This document shows, piece by piece, positions 54,689 to 64,000 of a DNA stretch of 64,000 nt. The notes under the pieces were generated by a model. It made no database searches, was not told the origin of the DNA, and saw only the letters and a list, made by a program, of their open reading frames with translations. The stretch's first letter is position 1. The number at the start of each line of letters is the position of its first letter. The position numbers and the translations under genes are program-made. The DNA is taken from NCBI GenBank assembly GCA_021432635.1, contig MU270098.1, forward strand, positions 62,001-126,000, read 5' to 3'. The stretch comes from Thozetella sp. PMI_491 (Eukaryota > Ascomycota > Sordariomycetes > Chaetosphaeriales > Chaetosphaeriaceae).

Positions 54689-55015
54689 TTATAATCGCGC
54701 AAATTGCTGCGTGGCAACAGGCGACTCGAGCAGCGTATTGAGGTTCGACATGAGATCTTTTGCCACTTGCGACGGCTCGAGATGCTCATAGACTCTGGCA
54801 TCGGGGATGGGCGTAGTGATGGGCTCAAGCTCATGCCACTTGACGCCTAGTAACTTTACATGTTTATCGGTCCAGCAGATGGGAACGACGTAGAGAGAGT
54901 CGCTGGCGTGCTTATACATAATATTATAAAGTGATCCAGGTTCTGGACGAATTTCTTTTTGCCTAGGCGACACCTTTTGTCTAGTGAGGCGAGTTCTTAC
55001 AGGCGGTCCGGGCAT
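54689..55015 (-). CDS. Hypothetical small protein
   Basis: A 108-codon frame with ATG start and coherent composition: a basic N-terminus (RTRLTRQKVSPRQKE), a middle with SLYVVPICWTDKHVKLLGVK and an acidic/amphipathic end (YEHLEPSQVAKDLMSNLNTL). No signal peptide, membrane segment or known domain is visible. It could be a lone gene, an exon, or the remains of a larger one. The neighbouring DNA on both sides appears decayed. Confidence 0.3.
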   Translation of the reverse strand: MPGPPVRTRLTRQKVSPRQKEIRPEPGSLYNIMYKHASDSLYVVPICWTDKHVKLLGVKWHELEPITTPIPDARVYEHLEPSQVAKDLMSNLNTLLESPVATQQFARL

Positions 55016-55254
55016 TTTTTTTTGTGAAAAGAGTTCGAGAGGACGCTAATTTCGCGCATGAGAGTATACTCTATGAGTCGAAGCTGTTAGCCATTTGGGA
55101 CTCTCCACGTGTCCAGGGAGAGCAACGGTATCATCGAAATGATCAACACAGAAGAGACAAAGGAGGGCCGAAATGATATTCATCAAATTATTCAGGTGTA
55201 ATAGCGTTTGTACGATTATTTTGTCTCGTACTAACCAATTAGCGGCTCAACCGC

Positions 55255-55500
55255 CTATGCTGCTGTCTGGCTTTTTGTGACCAGCTTTGGTTTGTTCTTA
55301 CTGTACGGTACGGCAGAGGTCCAAGCGAGCGCCAGGTTATACATGCTCCTCAGCTTGGGGAGATAGCCCGCCCCGAGCTTGGTCTTGCGTGTCTCCATCA
55401 CCTTCACCTCCAGGATCTCAGCCTCGTCCCACCAATCCTGCTGCACGAACGTCGATGCTTGGTCGGCCATGCTCGTCAACGTCTCGGGACTAGTGACAGC
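55255..55500 (-). pseudogene. TPR-repeat relic of a STAND/NLR-type protein
   Basis: Reading leftwards, the frame gives SPETLTSMADQASTFVQQDW, then WDEAEILEVKVMETRKTKLG, then LPKLRSMYNLALAW before a stop. This is the signature of the kinesin-light-chain-type TPR repeats of fungal NB-ARC/NACHT proteins (pattern H-P-x-T-L-x-S-M-x-N-L-A, then E-A-E-x-L-x-x-x-V-M-E-T-R-K-x-x-L-G). Only about one and a half repeats remain, with no ATPase domain nearby. It is the remnant of a second receptor-type gene besides the intact one at 15605-19724. Confidence 0.65.
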
Positions 55501-55942
55501 CCTCGACGACCCAACAAACTCATGGCTTTTTCAAAGCCGTTCTTTGCAGTAGCTGAACTGTTTGCCTAGCGCCTTGAATGTGGCCGGGGCACAGGCAATT
55601 GTGATCCGCGAGGGCCATGCAGACATCAAGACCACGGAGATGTTCAATGACGAAATTATTAATTCAAGGCGCTCCACAGCACACAATCAGTGGGCGCCAC
55701 TCGTATGGTGCTAGTTTCGTTCAGCCAGCCGATTGCCTTGTTGAATGGCTACATTCAGCTTGGCGCCACAGCTGAGCCAAAATACACTAGTATGACACTT
55801 GGGTGTGTCGGCGATCACGACATTTAAATTCAGCACTCTGCCACCGTGAACACATGTCCTAACTTTTACATGATTATTCTCATCCTAATACTTTAGTTGC
55901 TTGAACTTTGGCCCTTAAAATGACAATTACTGCTCGCTCCCC
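55501..55942. other. Intergenic
   Basis: About 440 bp. A plus-strand stretch near 55570-55690 reads coherently (AIVIREGHADIKTTEMFNDE) without a recognisable family, perhaps more decayed coding sequence. Confidence 0.3.
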
Positions 55943-56108
55943 AATTATGTAGCTTCTCGAGTATTCGCGGGGCCGGCAGCGTATCGCGGTTCACGGCACA
56001 AAGTTTGACCATGGAAAGACGGTTTCTCCGGGGAGAACGCAGTGATACTACATAAGCGAATGTATAATATACAAAACCTTCCTGTTGGGAGAGAGGGCTG
56101 TGTCGGCG
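55943..56108 (+). repeat. Dispersed repeat, copy 2
   Basis: Second copy, same orientation, of the repeat at 49607-49774, about 6.3 kb away. The two copies flank the UstYa-family gene 3 / precursor B module. Confidence 0.8.
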
Positions 56109-56588
56109 GTCGTGTCTGGCACAGCCCACTTAGCTTTCGTAGGTATCCGTCCACCGTTGTGAACAGCGACGATCTTGTGACGTTGAGGCGGCAGTGCTAT
56201 ACGTCATCCACATATATTTGCGAGATAGGCACCTCGCCTGCGTTGCACGCCACATTCGTTTCCACCAATCTAGGGCAAAAGGGGAGCAATGCCTCGTTGT
56301 TCATCTCTGAAAATTTGGTACTCGCCTCCGATTCACTAGAATGGGAGACAAACAATTGACAGAGTGGCCAAGCTTGCTTCAACTTGATCATGTCGCACGA
56401 AGCCCCCGCTTTTGGCTCCTTACTACCTAATCTCGAGTGCCGCACCCTGCTCAAATAGTTGTTTAAGAGCGGTCGCCACCCTCTTTAACAGTAGATAGGT
56501 GTCTATTTTAGGCAACCTCTTTTCCTTCTCTCAACTCACCCATTTCGTCCCACCGCTTAATGCGCCAAAAGGGCGCAGCGCTCCCGCA
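56109..56588. other. Intergenic, upstream of the membrane protein gene
   Basis: About 480 bp. The frame of the membrane protein is open upstream to about 56499 but without an ATG before 56589. No other gene recognised. Confidence 0.4.
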
Positions 56589-57905
56589 ATGTCGTCGGCC
56601 TACCTCGAGAACATCGTAAATCAAAGCTCAAATATCAACTTCTCAGAATGGGTCTCACTCTTCACCTTGTGTCTCGCGCCTCTGATAGTGCATGTCCTTG
56701 CTGGAGCCCCTGAGCCCTCCTACCTGTGCAAGCGCCGGCCGAAATGGCACGATCGCATCTGCCATTACAACCCAACATCTATCTTCTGGCGTTACAGTGC
56801 CGTCACAGATCGACGCATCCGAGCGAAGCAGTGGAATAGAATCGACATGGCGACCTCGAATGCCCTGCTTTGGACAGACAGGGGCTGGGATGGCTCCGAG
56901 GAGATCGCCCTCTTGTGCATGGACCAATGCGTGCATCTGCCAGAGACGTCAAGTATCGGTCTCTTATCTCGTGAGATGGCAACTACGTGGGTAGTTACGC
57001 TACAAGGAGCCCAGGCTGTTTATCTTGTGATTGGAGGCTATATCGGCGGCTCTACTGGGGCCCCAGAAACCGACACCTTTATTCGAGCCATGGCCCTCGA
57101 CACCATCTTCTTCCCAATTGCAGCCGTGGGTCTCGTTCGACTTTGCGCGGCCCGCTGGCTCACGCAAGACTTTCTGTTTACTGCCGCGGATCCCAATAAA
57201 AGCATCTCTTCCCCGCGGCGGGACTCGCTTGATAGCCTGCTGGAAAGCCCCACCCAGCTTGCCGAAGGGGAGAATCGCTTTCGAAGCGCGTCCTGGGCTA
57301 GTACAACGTTCCGTGCGTTGCTCCTCATGGTCATCTTGGGACTTTGGACAATATCTGTCCTATACTTGTGCGTCCTGTACTTTGTCACGCATGTGGGCTT
57401 TACGATGACATCCTTCCTCACTACTTGGCTCTATTTGGTGGTTATGACGACGACCGTTGCTACCTTCTCCTACTATTTTGTCCGGGGGAATAAGTCAACT
57501 ATCATCCCTTGCATCGGATCCACTTGGTACAAGGGGTACACCTTGACGCTTGCGAGCCTTGCGTTGATTGTCATCATTGTCGCTGCTATCGAGACCAGAA
57601 GGACGCCATGTGGAAAATATACCAGCGATTCGGGTCTTCGGAGCGATTTCACGGCATGCTGGACGAGAGACTTGGATATCGTCCCTCTGCATGCCGGGGA
57701 AATCCCGAGCTTCGGCTTGGCTACGACTCAGCCTGGCCAGAGCTTGAACAATGAGACCACATTAAATGTTGGAGAGTTTTGGGTATATAACTTTACTGGG
57801 CTGTGTTTAGGGCGTCTCGAGTACGACGTAGCCAGATATTCATCGACCGTAGAGGAGAGAGTGAACATTACGTTTTCCTGGCCTCAAAATACTACCAATT
57901 TGTAA
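56589..57905 (+). CDS. Multi-pass membrane protein of unknown function
   Basis: A single-exon frame of 438 residues from the ATG at 56589. About six membrane helices are visible, for example SLFTLCLAPLIVHVLAG, TLQGAQAVYLVIGGYIGG, ALDTIFFPIAAVGLVRLC, LLLMVILGLWTISVLYLCVL, WLYLVVMTTTVATFSYYF and LTLASLALIVIIVAAIE. A long loop with charged residues (KWHDRICHYNPTSIFWRY) follows the first helix, and a C-terminal tail carries N-glycosylation-type sites (NNETT, NFTG, NITF). It resembles a fungal hypothetical family that I cannot name. No transporter signature is seen. Confidence 0.6.
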   Translation: MSSAYLENIVNQSSNINFSEWVSLFTLCLAPLIVHVLAGAPEPSYLCKRRPKWHDRICHYNPTSIFWRYSAVTDRRIRAKQWNRIDMATSNALLWTDRGWDGSEEIALLCMDQCVHLPETSSIGLLSREMATTWVVTLQGAQAVYLVIGGYIGGSTGAPETDTFIRAMALDTIFFPIAAVGLVRLCAARWLTQDFLFTAADPNKSISSPRRDSLDSLLESPTQLAEGENRFRSASWASTTFRALLLMVILGLWTISVLYLCVLYFVTHVGFTMTSFLTTWLYLVVMTTTVATFSYYFVRGNKSTIIPCIGSTWYKGYTLTLASLALIVIIVAAIETRRTPCGKYTSDSGLRSDFTACWTRDLDIVPLHAGEIPSFGLATTQPGQSLNNETTLNVGEFWVYNFTGLCLGRLEYDVARYSSTVEERVNITFSWPQNTTNL

Positions 57906-59087
57906 ATCCAGAAATACAGAAGCTGCATTCATTAAATATATGTATGGCCTGGTCTCGCGTCTACTGGCACTACAGCGGCATTTTGCCAGGGTTAGTTCAC
58001 CCCGTAGATATAGGCCCTTCTACTAAACATTGAAAACCTTATAACATAATTCAGAAGTAAAAGAAACTTTTTTATGTATTGAGAACGGGGAGTAGGAAGC
58101 AGAGCACGTGCGGAACAACCCACACACAACACCACCACCATACACTCCGTAGCCTAGTAGCCACAGCGCGGAGCCAATACCATGACCTTGCGGTCCAGTT
58201 CGTAGGTAGGGCCATTGAAGTAGCGTAAACCTAGTGGTACGTAGGAGAGGGCATGCCTATGCGAGGACCAACGAGTGCCGGGCTCTGACCAGAGCAAGAT
58301 GGACACGTAGGAATGGGGCGAAGCTCCGTAATGGTCGTACGAAGTGGTCTTGTGGTTGGTCTTGTCTAGGGAAAACGGATGAAGTTGATTGCTAGCTGGA
58401 TAGATAGAGGGATGATTGATGATGGTCCCCCTGAGGTAGGACGGCATCCCTTAGCTACTTATACAAATCAGGCTGTATGGTCTGATCAGACCAGGGTCTA
58501 GATCCACCACGCAGCCCATCCAGTACCAGCGCCACGCTGGGCAAAAAGAGAAGTCCACTGGTTACCCCCAGCTCAGTATAAATATTTTCTCTTTATATAG
58601 TGCTTTAAAGAGTTATATATCGTCAAAAACGATGAATTTAAGAAATTTAGGTTAGAGCGGGGTTAAAGTAGGGTCCATTTAAGTATAGTGGATGAAAGTC
58701 ACAAATTATAACTTTTTCAACTTTACCCCTATATCCAAACGTTACCCATAAAAGTTACAAAGAAAAGTTATATATTAAAGATATATAATATTCATCGAGA
58801 TACTCAGTGATATTTTTGTTGAAATTGCAATATTACGTAAATACAGTCTTTTCTGTGTTTATAACTTTTAAGTTTTGACTTATTTGGTGGGGAAAACTCG
58901 GAAATCGTGGCGCAAGACTTTGGTACGTGATTTTATCTGGCTTTCCCTCTCTTTTCTTTCGATATTCTTTTCATTTTTTGTCTTCAAAAACGAAACCATC
59001 TTTTCCAGTTTGTTCTGAAAGCAAACAACCGTCCCTATCCGTCACACAAGAAGCAACCCTCGCAGTCGGTCATATGAGAGGTAGATG
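57906..59087. other. Intergenic, AT-rich (about 58560-58900)
   Basis: About 1.2 kb. The middle is markedly AT-rich with many ttata and aaagtta words and no open frame. No gene recognised. It ends near the 3' side of the Vps62-like gene. Confidence 0.5.
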
Positions 59088-60401
59088 CTAAATGATTAGT
59101 CTGTTGCCAGATCGCGTCTCCTTTTTCAGTGCCTCCTGCTGAAGACTGGTATCTGCAACACCTTTAGCGCCCTGGAGTAGCGACACCCCGACAAGTGTGA
59201 TGTCCTCGTTCTTCATGAAGTGGAGCTCGCGAAGCTCGATTGTCCCATCTGAGCGGGTAGCTTTGATGCGAATTCGTTTAGCCAGTACAACGGTAGCACT
59301 GTAAGCTGGAACGGTGAACTCTTTCGTCTGAGTTACCTCTTCGTACTCAGTATATGAGGAACTAGAAGTCGTGCTGAACTGATAGTTGAGACTCATGTCC
59401 AGGCCGAATCCCTTGATACCAAATGAGGACGAGATAGACACACCAGCCGACTCCGTCATTTCTTTCGACTGTGTCGCTGAGACGCCTTTGGTGATCGTGG
59501 TACTGTCGCTGATTTGTCCATTGCTTTTGTTGGTGTGCACCCTCGGAACATACCATGCTATATTTCGGATCACGGTGCAGAAAGGATTTTTGATGTTAGC
59601 GAGGCTAGCCCTGTCGTTTTTGGGAAAGAATGCGATGAATGGAAGCGTTGCACGGCACTGCTCCAGGTCGTCGTACGCGTGGCCACCTTCTGGCAGGGTC
59701 TCTTTTGAAATGTCTGGCAAAGGAGCTGTAAACTCCTTGAAGTCTCTCTGTACCAGCAGGGTTGGCAAGCTAGCAAGGGCTCCATTTGGCGGAGTGTATC
59801 CGTCGGTCGCCCGGAAGGTGTCCGCAATGATGGGGAGCTTTTCGGTGCCGCCTAGGCCGATGTTTGGCATCTCTATTTGCCAAACAGAGCAATCCTTTTT
59901 GGACCCGGATTTTTTATCGTCCCAGAAACTGGCAGCTTCAAACAATGAGTCTCGGACAAGGTCTGATCGGACGCACCAGATCTTGTCCCTGCTTGGTGTT
60001 GACCAATTTCCGGTGCAGACGTCTCCCAGTGACACGTAACCACTTGGAGCAGTGGGTCTCCAGAAAGCGCCGTTATGTTTTCCCTTGCTCCCTTCATCCT
60101 TCCAGATCAGGGTGTAGCCGGTTGGAGAGGCCACAGCCGGACTGCCGGGAGCGTTGGGATTTTTTCCGACTAGGAGCGTTGCTTGTTTACCAGAAATGTC
60201 AGAAGGGTAGCCAGGCGTGCCAACGGATCCTAGCGGCCTCATGTCGCCTTGTGACTTAGGATGCCAGATGGTAACATCTCTCGAGGCGCCACTCTTCGTG
60301 TCGCTCCAGACCCAGTCATATGCGGAGGTTAGAGTGGCACGGAGGTCGCCATAGTCCTTAGTAGCGTTGGACATGGTAAACAAGGGAACCTGTGTGGTCA
60401 A
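59088..60401 (-). CDS. Vps62-like protein with aerolysin-like C-terminal region
   Basis: A single-exon frame of 437 residues. The N-terminal half has the repeated Vps62 pattern: YDWVWSDTKSGASRDVTIWH, then YTLIWKDEGSKGKHNGAFWR, GYVSLGDVCTGNW and FWDDKKSGSKKDCSVWQIE. The C-terminal part is rich in Ser/Thr and alternates polar and apolar residues (ESAGVSISSSFGIKGFGLDM, then SLNYQFSTTSSSSYTE), ending with a beta-rich segment. This resembles the membrane-inserting region of aerolysin-type pore-forming proteins, as seen in several fungal Vps62-related proteins. No signal peptide is visible. A defensive or vacuolar role is possible; pore formation is inference only. Confidence 0.65.
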   Translation of the reverse strand: MTTQVPLFTMSNATKDYGDLRATLTSAYDWVWSDTKSGASRDVTIWHPKSQGDMRPLGSVGTPGYPSDISGKQATLLVGKNPNAPGSPAVASPTGYTLIWKDEGSKGKHNGAFWRPTAPSGYVSLGDVCTGNWSTPSRDKIWCVRSDLVRDSLFEAASFWDDKKSGSKKDCSVWQIEMPNIGLGGTEKLPIIADTFRATDGYTPPNGALASLPTLLVQRDFKEFTAPLPDISKETLPEGGHAYDDLEQCRATLPFIAFFPKNDRASLANIKNPFCTVIRNIAWYVPRVHTNKSNGQISDSTTITKGVSATQSKEMTESAGVSISSSFGIKGFGLDMSLNYQFSTTSSSSYTEYEEVTQTKEFTVPAYSATVVLAKRIRIKATRSDGTIELRELHFMKNEDITLVGVSLLQGAKGVADTSLQQEALKKETRSGNRLII

Positions 60402-62086
60402 ATGAGAGAAGAACTTGTTCTTGATTTGAAGAAGTGACCGCGCTTCACGAGGCTCTAGGGCATCTTTCTGTAGGAATGCCGTGGAGTTCTTGCTTTATAT
60501 GTGTGTGTTCGCCGCTCGGTCATGTGTTTGCTCCATTTTCTTAAGGTTTTGGCACCATGATTCCTCTGCCCTCCCTCGGTCTCGGCCTGAAACCGAAGCG
60601 ACTAGCTTCGTACTATGTTTTCGGGCCGACCGACAAACTGTAATGAAGCTAGTACATGCCATCTTTCCCAAGTAGATCGTTACATGGTTTGGCCGGATAC
60701 AGGCACAGTGTGTAGCTACATTTGCTAAGATTGTGAAATATTAATCCTAGGGCTAGCAAGAACTTTCTCTGTAGGGCAACGACTGCTTTGCATCCTGAAA
60801 GCCGATCCAAATCCGCGAGGGTGCAGAACGAGCCGAAACGGGAGCGTGTTTACAAACGCGTCCCTGGCTCAGTATTCTATACACCTTCGGGCATCAAGGA
60901 GCATTGATGTTCTGTATAACCATCAAGGAAACCAATATTGCAAAGGACAGGTGACCTTTTCTCTTAGCAGAATTGAACAATGTGATGAAATGTTGGCGCG
61001 GGCCGAAAAGGCCATGTGGCTCTTCTAGCAAGATGCTACTAAGCATGGGCGCGCGGTGCGAAGTTTGGTCCAAGTGAAGCCAATGGCAGGCAGGATCTTT
61101 GAACGACCGGCCAACTTTAAAACGTTGGCTAGAAGTACATTTTCAGCAGCCACCAAGTTAAACCATTAGTTCGCTCGATACTTTAGGCTCTGTAATACTA
61201 GGAAGCGGGAATGAGCATTAATATGTCAGAATCAATCGCTGACAGCCAGTACATGTCTTGGGATAGTGCGAAGCAGACACTGATGGTACCTGAACGCCTC
61301 TATCTCTCATTTTAACCCCCTCCCCCCCCCCCCCCCCTCTCTATCATATATTGCTAAATACTCGCAGAAATATGACCGGCATCACGGGACACTCACTTAT
61401 TCGAGGGCGAGGTCTATCCGTCACACCCCAATGCACGGGCGGTAATTGGACTCAGGGAAACAATAGCTGCAGTCACTCAGAGAGTCACAAGCGCCTCGCA
61501 ATCTCTAGGAATTTGAGATAGGCATCTCGGCGACATCCATTTATTCGGCGCCTCTTTAGCTTCGAGACACCGCCATTGATATTCTGTAACATGATACCGC
61601 TTTAGAACGACTGCTCTAGCTTATTGTTATCAAACCTGCCACCTTTTCCACGGGCCTTGTTCCGAGGGCAACAAACGGTGTTACCTATTTCCCCAAAGCG
61701 TACTCACGAGCGCAGGTTATTATGCCGCATCATCGGGCTATAAGAGATTTGGCTCTTTGTACCCGCAAGACTGCTGCACTATGATGCACTCCTCCGTCGC
61801 CAAGGAGAAGAAGGCGATATACCGATTGTAAACACCTAGCGTTCACAAAGTTGCTCATATCCTTGCCGGCACTGGCACAATGTGTCTCGTGAAGGACGGC
61901 GAGCTTAAAATGCACAGTGGTCAAAGAAAGCATATAATGGCGTTCTCAAACTCTGTCTTGCTACCCATTGGAAGTATCGCAGCTTCAAACTGACCGAGCC
62001 TAAGGAGAGACACATGAGTGCCCAGGGAGAGCAACCATGGTGAGTGCAGTCTTTACATGTTCGGACCCGGACCCGTTCGGGAATCC
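60402..62086. other. Intergenic with poly-C run
   Basis: About 1.7 kb between the Vps62-like gene start and the polyketide synthase stop. It contains a C homopolymer of about 17 at 61320-61340, preceded by ccccct. No gene recognised; short frames such as 60846-61028 and 61730-61933 are unsupported. Confidence 0.5.
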
Positions 62087-64000
62087 TTAGCCACCATAGC
62101 GGCCAGTTTCTCGGTAGCCACTCTCAACCCACTCACACGCCTCCATATACGCCACAGAAGTTGTCTCAACCCTTTCACGCTCCAAAATGTTGTAATGATT
62201 TCCCGGCAGGTCGATCACTTTCATGTCTTCACCAAGTAATTCAAACCACCCGCCTAGCGCAAGTTTGCGGTCCTCACGCTCGCATAGCCATGCATCGTAC
62301 GGTGGATGTTCATCTCCTTCCTCGGCAAGGAAATCTATGGTGACGGGGTCAACAGCATACAGGAATGCTGTTCTGGGTGGCTTGCCCGCGCTGGTCGGGA
62401 CGTAGGTCGCGACCAGGTCAGCGCAGCGGATGGCATTGGACGCTGCAATCGCGTGCAGGGCATTGCCGAGTTTGTTCTGCCTCGCAGAGTTGGCACCGAA
62501 GATCTTTTGGAACAGACGATGGAGGAGCTCTTCCACCCGGGGGTTGGTGTATCCATGCGGAGGCGGAGGATCCACGAGGACTAATCCGAGAATGGGGATT
62601 CTGCCTTCGCGCTGCAGCAGCCTAGTAACCTCGTAGGCGATAATGCCGCCGAAAGACCAGCCACTGATGATAGCGGGCTGGCCTTTGCTGGTCTGGCGGA
62701 TCAACTCGGCATAGGTCTGTACGACGTGGGCGACACTGTGCCACGCCTCCTCTTGCTTCAAGAGCTTGTCGTCGTGGATGGCCCAGATATCACGATCGAC
62801 GAGGGATGAGAGGCGATAGTAGGGGCGTGAGAAGCCAGAGCCGGCGTGGATCAGAAAAATGGCTGGCTTTTGTTCAGCGCCGGCGGGCGCGGATTGGAGC
62901 AGCTCGGGCTGTTGAGCGAGGCCTAGCCGTTCGATGACTAGCTGCTCTGTCTGGGGATCCAAGGGGATGCGCTTCCTTCGGTTAGGATCGGTGAGCTTGG
63001 CGATGCGCGTCTTGGCCGTCCCGTTGATGCTCGGCACGGGAGGTTGGGGAGACGGCACCACTGGGGTCGAATTCGGCACTCTGGTTCGTTTGTCCTTCGC
63101 GGTTACGTTGCTTACCAGAGACGAAGTATTGCCAGCTACGAGGTTGGTAAAATCGCTGACAGTATAACATTCTTTCAAGTCCGCCGTCTTGAAGCCGCTG
63201 GGGGACAGCTCGTGAAACTTGTACTCGAGCTCCAGCATCACCAGTGAGTCAATGCCGAGATCCTCGAGCGCTGTTGCAGGCGTGATGTGCGTAGGACTGA
63301 TTTTACAGGTGTGTGCCAGAGTTCGAATCACTGCGATGGAGAGCTCTGCCGAGGGAGACCCGGAGGACGGGGTGGCTATCGGAGCAGTCGTCGGAGCAGG
63401 AACAGCTGGGTTAGCGGCGTACGGGGACTCTTGAACCGTCTCCGGGGGCTCCTTGTCCTCGGCCGAGCTGATCAGGCCAACAATATCACCAACCGTGACA
63501 CATCTCTCAAAATCTACCGCTGCAAATTGAGTGGATCCAATCTCGCGGAATGGCTTTTCCATCTCTAGCATCAGGAGGGAGTCGATGCCCAGCTCGTCCA
63601 GGGACATGGATGACTTGATGTTGTGCTTTGGAATGTTGCATGCCTTGGAGATGATGTCCAAAACCGCGTCCTGTCGGTCCACCTGCGCCGATTTAGGCGT
63701 CATAGAAGGCTTCGGTGGGTTGGGAGCCGCACTGAGGTCTCCCGCGGCTTCTGGTTGCAGAACAGGTTCGACCGGTTCTGCCGAGTCTACTAATCGGACG
63801 ATATCCCCTACTGTGATGCACTTTTCCAAGTCCGTCGAAGCGAGCCGATTAGATGCCATCATCTGGAAGGATGCCTCCATTTCGATCATGAGGAGGGAAT
63901 CGATGCCTAGCTCGTCTAGCGTCATGGAAAGATCGATGCTAGACTCGGGAGCGTTTCGAGCTGCTGCGATGATTTCTATTATGGCATTTTTGTGATCTTT
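62087..64000 (-). CDS. Non-reducing polyketide synthase, C-terminal part: three tandem ACPs and thioesterase; 5' part outside window
   Basis: The frame is open from the right edge (64000) to the stop at 62087, at least 637 residues; the ATG at 63925 is internal. Three acyl carrier domains carry the phosphopantetheine Ser in LGIDSLLMIE (codon about 63898), LGIDSLLMLE (about 63580) and LGIDSLVMLE (about 63247), each followed by a TVxDxxxLV segment and joined by Pro/Ala/Ser-rich linkers. A thioesterase/Claisen-cyclase domain follows with IFLIHAGSGFSRPYY, the nucleophile in ISGWSFGGIIAYEV, VDPPPPHGY and the catalytic His in LPGNHYNIL. This is the end of a fungal type I non-reducing PKS making aromatic polyketides. 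Most have one or two ACPs. KS, AT and PT domains should lie beyond the window. Confidence 0.93.
   Translation of the reverse strand, partial: KDHKNAIIEIIAAARNAPESSIDLSMTLDELGIDSLLMIEMEASFQMMASNRLASTDLEKCITVGDIVRLVDSAEPVEPVLQPEAAGDLSAAPNPPKPSMTPKSAQVDRQDAVLDIISKACNIPKHNIKSSMSLDELGIDSLLMLEMEKPFREIGSTQFAAVDFERCVTVGDIVGLISSAEDKEPPETVQESPYAANPAVPAPTTAPIATPSSGSPSAELSIAVIRTLAHTCKISPTHITPATALEDLGIDSLVMLELEYKFHELSPSGFKTADLKECYTVSDFTNLVAGNTSSLVSNVTAKDKRTRVPNSTPVVPSPQPPVPSINGTAKTRIAKLTDPNRRKRIPLDPQTEQLVIERLGLAQQPELLQSAPAGAEQKPAIFLIHAGSGFSRPYYRLSSLVDRDIWAIHDDKLLKQEEAWHSVAHVVQTYAELIRQTSKGQPAIISGWSFGGIIAYEVTRLLQREGRIPILGLVLVDPPPPHGYTNPRVEELLHRLFQKIFGANSARQNKLGNALHAIAASNAIRCADLVATYVPTSAGKPPRTAFLYAVDPVTIDFLAEEGDEHPPYDAWLCEREDRKLALGGWFELLGEDMKVIDLPGNHYNILERERVETTSVAYMEACEWVESGYRETGRYGG

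Noticed and set aside
59386-60039. 217-codon plus-strand frame
   Set aside because: It is antisense to the Vps62-like protein, whose repeats are clearly recognisable.
63531-63995. 154-codon plus-strand frame at the right edge
   Set aside because: It is antisense to the tandem ACP domains, which fully explain the sequence.

Overview
This window is nuclear DNA of a filamentous ascomycete (Pezizomycotina). The evidence is genes split by short GT-AG introns of about 37-85 nt, no operons or Shine-Dalgarno sites, and families restricted to or typical of these fungi: UstYa/DUF3328, DUF3176, DUF7580, the rhodopsin-like fungal membrane domain, a HET-domain relic and a fungal C2H2/NB-ARC/TPR receptor. 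The genus cannot be told from the sequence. The content is accessory: secondary-metabolism genes, small secreted proteins, immune-type receptors, decayed gene fragments and repeats.

Layout. 0-3.4 kb: a BcABA3-type sesquiterpene synthase (cut by the left edge), divergent from a cytochrome P450. 4.3-9.2 kb: a DUF3176 relic, a rhodopsin-like membrane protein interrupted by an assembly gap, an unrecognised reading frame and a HET-domain relic. 9.6-14.1 kb: an HSL-type esterase and an intact DUF3176 protein. 15.6-22.0 kb: a 1296-residue C2H2/NB-ARC/TPR receptor-like protein, divergent from a DUF7580 protein. 22.5-27.8 kb: a SnoaL-like secreted protein, a small cysteine-containing secreted protein, a MmgE/PrpD-family enzyme and a con-10-like KGG-repeat stress protein. 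31-35.5 kb: a zinc-finger-like protein with an internal repeat and an aldehyde dehydrogenase. 35.8-38.0 kb: a sugar-transporter relic and a frameshifted small secreted protein.

The most interesting part is 38.5-52.7 kb. It looks like a fungal RiPP (dikaritin/ustiloxin-type) cluster with two different secreted, Kex2-processed, tandem-repeat precursor peptides. Precursor A (44.2-44.7 kb) has six Tyr/Phe-containing units separated by Lys-Arg sites. Precursor B (52.2-52.6 kb) has five 21-residue units. Each is divergently paired with a UstYa-family (HxxHC) gene, at 45.4 and 51.0 kb. A third, divergent UstYa-like gene lies between them. An FAD monooxygenase, an alpha/beta hydrolase and a cupin lie upstream and could be tailoring enzymes. 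The intergenic region between precursor B and its UstYa gene carries a degenerate direct duplication of about 270 bp.

52.7-64 kb: a TA-rich, CA-poor decayed region with a short telomere-like motif, a TPR relic, the second copy of a roughly 165-bp dispersed repeat, a multi-pass membrane protein, a Vps62-like protein with an aerolysin-like C-terminal part, and at the right edge the C-terminal part (three tandem ACPs plus thioesterase) of a non-reducing polyketide synthase. Exon joins were worked out by eye. For most spliced genes given here, the summed exon lengths divide by three, which supports the models.
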